Shown: piece after piece, positions 22,672 to 26,729 of the stretch
How the letters are laid out: each line of letters starts with the position of its first letter
Numbering within the stretch: position 1 is the first letter of the stretch
Source: Steroidobacteraceae bacterium
Lineage (GTDB): Bacteria; Pseudomonadota; Gammaproteobacteria; Steroidobacterales; Steroidobacteraceae
Direction of reading: 5' to 3'
Assembly: GCA_013044085.1 (NCBI GenBank)
Contig: JABEVI010000050.1
Location: forward strand, 1 to 26,729
DNA: 26,729 nt
Notes under the pieces: generated by a model
The model's database searches: none
The model's input: only the letters and a program-made list of their open reading frames with translations
Told to the model about the DNA's origin: nothing
Translations under genes and position numbers: made by a program

Positions 22672-23838
22672 TTATAGGCTTGCAAGTGCCCCACCCTCGC
22701 CCGCGCTTAGCCGCCCCGGGGACTGCTCGCGCGCCGCATAGAACGCCGCGGCATAGGCCTCGAACCGCCCGGCCGCGATCGCCTCGCGGATCTCGCGCAT
22801 CAGGCGTTCGTAGAAGTACAGGTTGTGGATCGTATTGAGCCGCGAGCCGAGAATTTCGTTGCAGCGGTCCAGGTGGCGCAGGTACGCGCGGCTGTAGTGT
22901 CGACACGTGTAGCACTCGCATTGCGCCTCGACCGCCTCGGTGTCATCGCGGTGTGCTGCGTTGCGGATATTGACGCTGCCGCTGCGCGTGAACAGATGGC
23001 CGTTGCGGGCATGGCGCGTCGGCATCACGCAGTCGAACAGGTCGATTCCCCGGCGTACCGCCTCGAGGATGTCCTCGGGACGCCCGACGCCCATCAAGTA
23101 GCGGGGCTTGTGCCGCGGCATCTGCGGGCACAGCCCCTCGAGCACCGCTTCGCGTTCGCCCTGGCTCTCGCCCACCGCCAGGCCGCCGACGGCGAGCCCT
23201 GCAAAGCCGACCTCCTCGAGCGCCTCCAGCGAGGCAAGACGCAGCGGCGCGTGGACACCGCCTTGGACGATGCCGAACAGCGTCCCCGGGGGCTCATCAC
23301 GATAGTATTCGCGAAAGCCGCGCAGCGCCCAGCGCATCGAGCGCTGCATCGACTCGCGTGCCTGCGCCTCGTCGGCCGGATACGGGGTGCACTCATCGAA
23401 GCTCATCGCCACGTCCGAGCCCAGAACGCGCTGGATGCGCATCGATTCCTCAGGCGAGAGGAACACGGGTGAGCCGTCCACCGGTGACCGAAAGTGCGCC
23501 CCCTCCTCGGTGATCCGGCGCATCTTCGCCAGGCTCCAGACCTGAAAGCCGCCCGAATCGGTCAGGATCGGCCGCTCCCAGTGCATGAAGCGGTGCAGGC
23601 CGCCGTGCGCACCGATCACCTCGAGACCCGGACGCAGATACAGGTGAAACGTGTTGCCCAGGACGATCTCGGCGCCGACCGACTCGAGTTCCTCCGGCGT
23701 CATCGCCTTCACGGTGCCGTAGGTGCCGACCGGCATGAACGCCGGCGTCTCGACGGTGCCGCGGGCGAAGCGCAGCCGGCCGCGCCGGGCCGCACCATCC
23801 TCGCCGAGCAGGGAAAAATCCATTCGCGCCGTCGTCAT
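22672..23838 (-). CDS. tgt: Queuine tRNA-ribosyltransferase, Tgt
   Basis: Exchanges guanine at tRNA position 34 of GUN anticodons for preQ1, the base later built into queuosine. Length is 388 residues, slightly longer than E. coli (375). Catalytic aspartates are Asp94 (ILTDSGGFQV) and Asp269 (LFDCVMPTR). The zinc site is Cys307, Cys309, Cys312 (QCECYTC) and His338 (NTIHNLYFY). The ATG at 23838 overlaps the queA stop by four bases. An internal ATG at 23823 (MDFSLLGEDG) fits the usual family start better, so the first five residues are uncertain. It is co-transcribed with queA, which acts next on the tRNA. Confidence 0.97.
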   Translation of the reverse strand: MTTARMDFSLLGEDGAARRGRLRFARGTVETPAFMPVGTYGTVKAMTPEELESVGAEIVLGNTFHLYLRPGLEVIGAHGGLHRFMHWERPILTDSGGFQVWSLAKMRRITEEGAHFRSPVDGSPVFLSPEESMRIQRVLGSDVAMSFDECTPYPADEAQARESMQRSMRWALRGFREYYRDEPPGTLFGIVQGGVHAPLRLASLEALEEVGFAGLAVGGLAVGESQGEREAVLEGLCPQMPRHKPRYLMGVGRPEDILEAVRRGIDLFDCVMPTRHARNGHLFTRSGSVNIRNAAHRDDTEAVEAQCECYTCRHYSRAYLRHLDRCNEILGSRLNTIHNLYFYERLMREIREAIAAGRFEAYAAAFYAAREQSPGRLSAGEGGALASL

Positions 23839-24887
23839 GGGCGTTCGAGCGCCTCGCGGCGCGGCTGCAGGAAAGTCACGTCGCCATAGCTGAAGAACCG
23901 GTAGTTACCGCGGACTGCGTGCGCGTAGGCCTCGAGCAGGGTTTCGCGGCCGACGAACGCCGCACAGAGCATCAGCAGGGTCGATTCCGGCAGGTGAAAA
24001 TTCGTCAGGATCGCGTCGACCACGCGAAAGCGGTGGCCCGGCGTGATGAAGATCCGGGTCTCGCCGCGAAACGGCTGCAAGCCTCGCGCGGCCGCGGCCG
24101 CCTCCAAGGCTCGTACGACGGTCGTACCGACCGCGATCACCCGGCCGCCGGCGGCCCGCGTTTGCTCGATCGCGGTACACAAGGCCGCCGAGACATCGAC
24201 TTGCTCGGCGTGCATGAGGTGATGCTCGATGTGTTCGGCACGCACCGGTGCGAAGGTGCCCGCGCCGACGTGCAGCGTCAGGAACTCCCGACGCACGCCG
24301 CGCGCGGCGAGCGCTGCGAAGGTCGACTCATCGAAGTGCAGCCCGGCCGTCGGCGCCGCGACGGCGCCCGGCACCCGCGCGTATACCGTCTGATAGCGTT
24401 CGCGGTCGCTCGCATCCGCCGACCGCGCGATGTACGGTGGCAGCGGCATCGAACCGTGCTCCTCGAAGAACGCCGCCACGTCGCGGGAGAATTCCAGGCG
24501 GTACAGTTCCCCCTGGCGATCGAGCATGAGCGCCCGGCAGCCGCCGGGGAGTTCGACGACCCCCTGCGGCCGCAGCGCTTTGCTCGATCTGGCGTGCACG
24601 AGCGCGATCCTCGGCGCCTCGACGCGCTCGAGCAACAGCTCGACGCGCCCACCACTCGGCTTGATGCCGAACACCCGCGCCGGGATCACCCGGGTGTCGT
24701 TGCAGACCAGAAGATCGCCCGCAGCGCACAGACTCGGAAAATCGGCGAACGTCAGGTCACGTCGCTGACCGGTCGCACCGTCGAGCGCAAGCAACCGGCT
24801 CGCCGACCGGACACCGGTCGGTGTCTGGGCGATCCGGTCCTTGGGAAGTTCGTAGTGAAAGTCCTCGCGGCGCATCAGGGTGGCCAT
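23835..24887 (-). CDS. queA: S-adenosylmethionine:tRNA ribosyltransferase-isomerase, QueA
   Basis: Transfers and rearranges the ribose of SAM onto preQ1-modified tRNA to give epoxyqueuosine. Length is 350 residues. Family motifs are present: DLLVCNDTRVIPARVFG, SGGRVELLLER, MPLPPYI, PGAVAAPTAGLHFDE, LHVGAGTFAPVR, VIAVGTTVVRALE and VTNFHLPEST-like ILTNFHLPESTLLML. The start ATG at 24887 gives MATLMRREDF; an in-frame ATG at 24875 (MRREDFHYELP) matches the common family start and is an alternative. Neither has a clear Shine-Dalgarno. It is divergent from tRNA-Leu, with a -10-like TATAAG at 24913-24908. Confidence 0.97.
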   Translation of the reverse strand: MATLMRREDFHYELPKDRIAQTPTGVRSASRLLALDGATGQRRDLTFADFPSLCAAGDLLVCNDTRVIPARVFGIKPSGGRVELLLERVEAPRIALVHARSSKALRPQGVVELPGGCRALMLDRQGELYRLEFSRDVAAFFEEHGSMPLPPYIARSADASDRERYQTVYARVPGAVAAPTAGLHFDESTFAALAARGVRREFLTLHVGAGTFAPVRAEHIEHHLMHAEQVDVSAALCTAIEQTRAAGGRVIAVGTTVVRALEAAAAARGLQPFRGETRIFITPGHRFRVVDAILTNFHLPESTLLMLCAAFVGRETLLEAYAHAVRGNYRFFSYGDVTFLQPRREALERP

Positions 24888-24907
24888 ACTAACAAGACGG
24901 CGGTTCG

Positions 24908-24915
24908 CTTATACT
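24908..24915. promoter_or_regulatory. Overlapping -10 boxes, queA and tRNA-Leu
   Basis: Between queA and the tRNA the plus strand reads TATACT (24910-24915), 14 bases before the tRNA 5' end. The minus strand reads TATAAG (24913-24908), 20 bases before the queA ATG. The boxes share four bases. No strong -35 is visible in either direction, and for queA it would have to lie inside the tRNA gene. Confidence 0.4.
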
Positions 24916-24929
24916 GAACTCCCTGGCCT

Positions 24930-25016
24930 GCCCGGATGGCGGAACTGGTAGACGCGCCGGACTCAAAATCCGGTGGTGGCGACACCGTGTGGGTTCGATT
25001 CCCTCTCCGGGCACCA
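24930..25016 (+). tRNA. tRNA-Leu (anticodon CAA)
   Basis: An 87-base class II tRNA. The 7-bp acceptor stem GCCCGGA (24930-24936) pairs with TCCGGGC (25006-25012), then comes discriminator A and an encoded CCA (25014-25016). The anticodon stem CCGGA/TCCGG (24957-24961 and 24969-24973) encloses CTCAAAA, giving anticodon CAA at 24964-24966, which reads UUG. The variable arm is long (GGTG-GCGA-CACC). The T loop is TTCGATT. The T stem GTGGG/CCCTC has a T-T mismatch at its second pair (50-64), which is unusual. A terminal CCA and a discriminator A fit tRNA-Leu. Confidence 0.95.
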
Positions 25017-25041
25017 GACCTCATTTCATCACGGATCATCC

Positions 25042-25584
25042 TTGAAGTTCTGCAGCAACTGCGGCGCCGCCGTCATCTCCAAGATCCCGGACGGGGATCA
25101 TCTGCCGCGATTCGTTTGCGAGCGTTGTGGCGTAATTCACTATAAGAATCCGCTGCTGGTGCTCGGCTGCGTGCCGGAGTGGCAGGGCAAGATCCTCCTC
25201 TGCCGGCGCGCGATCGAACCACGGCTCGGCTTCTGGACGGTGCCGGCCGGATTCATGGAGATCGGTGAAACCATGCAGCAGGCGGCGCGGCGCGAGTGCT
25301 TCGAGGAAGCCGAAGCCGAGGTCGAGATCGGCTCCCTGCTCGCCGTGGTCAACGTGACCCACGCCGGCCAGGTACACGTGATGTTCCGCGCCAGAATGCT
25401 CCACCCCGGATTCGCGGCCGGCCCGGAGAGCCTGCAGGTCGGCCTGTACGAGGAGGACGCGATTCCCTGGCAGGACCTCGCCTTTCCGAGCGGCGAATTC
25501 ACCCTGCGCCGGTATTTTGCCGACCGGGCGGCGGGACGCGAGGATCATCACTTCACGGAACTGGACCGGCCGCTGCGTCGCTGA
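25042..25584 (+). CDS. Nudix hydrolase with N-terminal zinc ribbon
   Basis: A 180-residue Nudix pyrophosphohydrolase. I start it at the TTG at 25042 (reading MKFCSNCGAAV), because starts further upstream would lie inside the tRNA gene and this is the usual start of the family. A zinc ribbon is formed by Cys4, Cys7, Cys26 and Cys29. The Nudix box is GFMEIGETMQQAARRECFEE: the G, the E after five residues, and the catalytic RExxEE are all present, while the box's last Gly is Glu, as in other zinc-ribbon members. The substrate is unknown; NADH-pyrophosphatase-like and ADP-ribose-like activities are both possible. It begins only 26 bases after the tRNA CCA end, so it is probably transcribed with the tRNA. 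The Shine-Dalgarno is weak. Confidence 0.88.
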   Translation: MKFCSNCGAAVISKIPDGDHLPRFVCERCGVIHYKNPLLVLGCVPEWQGKILLCRRAIEPRLGFWTVPAGFMEIGETMQQAARRECFEEAEAEVEIGSLLAVVNVTHAGQVHVMFRARMLHPGFAAGPESLQVGLYEEDAIPWQDLAFPSGEFTLRRYFADRAAGREDHHFTELDRPLRR

Positions 25585-25662
25585 GCGCATCGCGGCGCCG
25601 CCATCGCCTCTGTGGCAGAATAGGCGGCCGTCCCGGACCATCAACCAGCAGAAGGGTATGCC

Positions 25663-25986
25663 ATGGCCTTTGTGGTCACTGAAAGCTGTATCAAGTGCAA
25701 GTACACCGATTGCGTGGAAGTCTGCCCGGTGGACTGTTTCCATGAGGGCCCGAATTTCCTCGTCATCGACCCGGAAGAGTGCATCGATTGCACCCTGTGC
25801 GAGCCCGAGTGCCCGGTGGAAGCGATTTTCTCCGAGGAAGACATTCCAGCCGGACAGGAGAGTTTCAAGCAATTGAACGCCGACCTGGCGAAGAAGTGGC
25901 CGGTGCTCAGCGAGAAACACGCCGCCCCCGCCGACGCCAAGCAGTGGGAAGGCGTGCCGGCGAAGCTGAAGCTGCTCGAGCGCTGA
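25663..25986 (+). CDS. fdxA: 7Fe ferredoxin, FdxA family
   Basis: A 107-residue soluble ferredoxin carrying one [3Fe-4S] and one [4Fe-4S] cluster, nearly colinear with Azotobacter vinelandii ferredoxin I. Cysteines fall at 9, 12, 17, 21, 25, 40, 43, 46 and 50 (initiator Met counted), in CIKCKYTDCVEVCPVDC and CIDCTLCEPECP. By analogy with FdI, 9, 17 and 50 bind the 3Fe cluster and 21, 40, 43 and 46 the 4Fe cluster. The C-terminal extension (FKQLNADLAKKWPVL... WEGVPAKLKLLER) is the FdxA type. An AAGGG Shine-Dalgarno lies six bases before the ATG. It follows the Nudix gene after 78 bases, in which CAGAAT at 25616-25621 is a weak -10 candidate. The redox partner is not visible. Confidence 0.96.
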   Translation: MAFVVTESCIKCKYTDCVEVCPVDCFHEGPNFLVIDPEECIDCTLCEPECPVEAIFSEEDIPAGQESFKQLNADLAKKWPVLSEKHAAPADAKQWEGVPAKLKLLER

Positions 25987-25991
25987 TTCAA

Positions 25992-26011
25992 GCGGCGCCG
26001 CCGCGCGCCGC
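25992..26011. terminator. Possible bidirectional hairpin between fdxA and dsbC
   Basis: Between the convergent stops of fdxA (25986) and dsbC (26014) lies a 7-bp inverted repeat, GCGGCGC (25992-25998) and GCGCCGC (26005-26011), with a six-base loop. No T run follows on either strand, so intrinsic termination is uncertain; it may only stabilise the 3' ends. Confidence 0.35.
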
Positions 26012-26013
26012 GC

Positions 26014-26729
26014 TCAGCCCATCGACTTGTCGAGCGCGCGTATCTCCTCGACGAGTTCCCGGGGCGGAAGGTAGCCGTCGATGTAAGCCCCCGAGGCCGT
26101 GACGATCGCCGGGGTGCCGCGCACGCCGATCTGTTGACCGAGCGCGTACTCCCGGGCCACCGGATTGGCACTGCAGACCTTGGCCAGATTCGGGTCGAGC
26201 CCGGCCTCGGCGCGCGTGAACGCCGCCCGCCGGTCCGGCGAGCACCACACGGCCTCGGCCTTGCGCCAACTGAGGGTGCCCGGGCCGGTGCGCGGATAGA
26301 ACAGGTACCGGACGCGCACACCGAGCGCATTGAGTTCCGCGATGTGGCTGTGCAGTTCGCGACAGTAGGCACAATCGACATCGGTGAAGACCGTGATCGT
26401 GTAGCGCGGCCGGGGCCCCGAAAAGACCAGCATCTGCGCCGGCGGCACGGAGTCGATCAACGCAACCCGCGCCCGCGCGCGCTGCAGCGCGGTCAGGTTC
26501 CGGCGCGAGTGCATGTCGTAGATGTTGCCGTCGATGAAGTACCTGCCGTCGGCGGTCAGATAACTGATCTGCGCGCCTTCGCGGAACTGATAGATGCCGG
26601 GGATCGGCGAAGGCTGCAACTCATCGAGCGTGCTGCCGCGCGGCAGCAGCTTCAGCAGCGCAACGCGCGGATCGACCGACTTGGCAAGGCTCTTTGGCGC
26701 CCACAACGGCATCGCCGCGAGCGCCATGA
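26014..26729 (-). CDS. dsbC: Thiol:disulfide interchange protein DsbC (5' end cut by window edge)
   Basis: Periplasmic disulfide isomerase. The visible 238 codons cover the N-terminal dimerisation domain (IPGIYQFREGAQISYLTADGRYFIDGNIYD) and the thioredoxin domain with active site CAYC (FTDVDCAYCRELH; E. coli DsbC has CGYC). The second, structural disulfide is preserved as AVWCSPD and AKVCSANP. The family end GVRGTPAIV, then a GYLPPREL block, is present. An ATG at 26727 opens MALAAMPLW, which looks like the second half of a signal peptide without its basic start, so the true start is probably beyond the window. It is convergent with fdxA, with 27 bases between. Confidence 0.93.
   Translation of the reverse strand, partial: MALAAMPLWAPKSLAKSVDPRVALLKLLPRGSTLDELQPSPIPGIYQFREGAQISYLTADGRYFIDGNIYDMHSRRNLTALQRARARVALIDSVPPAQMLVFSGPRPRYTITVFTDVDCAYCRELHSHIAELNALGVRVRYLFYPRTGPGTLSWRKAEAVWCSPDRRAAFTRAEAGLDPNLAKVCSANPVAREYALGQQIGVRGTPAIVTASGAYIDGYLPPRELVEEIRALDKSMG

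Noticed and set aside
1..26729. Mobile element, prophage, CRISPR array or defence island
   Set aside because: No transposase, integrase, direct-repeat array, toxin-antitoxin pair or composition shift is visible. All genes are core housekeeping genes in conserved order.

Overview
This 26.7 kb window is a gene-dense chromosomal housekeeping region from a GC-rich gammaproteobacterium. That placement rests on gene order. The blocks guaA-guaB<>xseA, rlmN-pilF-rodZ-hisS-yfgM-bamB-der, suhB<>trmJ-iscS-iscU-iscA and queA-tgt-yajC-secD-secF match the neighbourhoods known from Escherichia coli and relatives, and BamB, YfgM, RodZ, PilF and DsbC are proteobacterial envelope proteins. High GC, a type IV pilus gene and an Azotobacter-type 7Fe ferredoxin fit the Xanthomonadales/Nevskiales/Steroidobacterales grade or a Pseudomonas-like lineage, but I cannot fix the genus. 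I see no phage, insertion sequence, CRISPR array or defence gene. No gene-free stretch exceeds 300 bases.

Layout. 1-3.1 kb: guaA and guaB (GMP synthesis) on the minus strand, with xseA (exonuclease VII) divergent from a short shared promoter region. 4.5-4.9 kb: a small secreted DUF6491-type protein. 5.0-15.3 kb: a tightly packed minus-strand run, rlmN-pilF-rodZ-hisS-yfgM-bamB-der-DUF748 protein, mostly with 1- or 4-base stop/start overlaps. It mixes translation/ribosome functions (RlmN, HisS, Der) with envelope functions (PilF, RodZ, YfgM, BamB, AsmA-like DUF748). ndk lies just upstream of it with its own promoter and a leader hairpin. 15.9-18.6 kb: a reduced isc operon, trmJ-iscS-iscU-like-iscA, closed by a good intrinsic terminator and divergent from suhB. 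19.4-22.6 kb: yajC-secD-secF, with a consensus -10 of its own. 22.7-24.9 kb: queA-tgt (queuosine). 24.9-26.0 kb, plus strand: tRNA-Leu(CAA), a Nudix hydrolase starting only 26 bases after the tRNA, and the 7Fe ferredoxin fdxA. 26.0 kb to the edge: dsbC, cut by the window end.

The most unusual content is the isc operon. Its IscU-like protein keeps only one of the three cluster-binding cysteines, the adjacent IscS lacks the C-terminal tail that binds IscU in E. coli, and iscR, hscB, hscA and fdx are all absent, while IscA is intact and canonical. This looks like an Isc remnant with a changed job. The second recurring theme is divergent gene pairs whose candidate -10 boxes overlap on opposite strands, with very short leaders.
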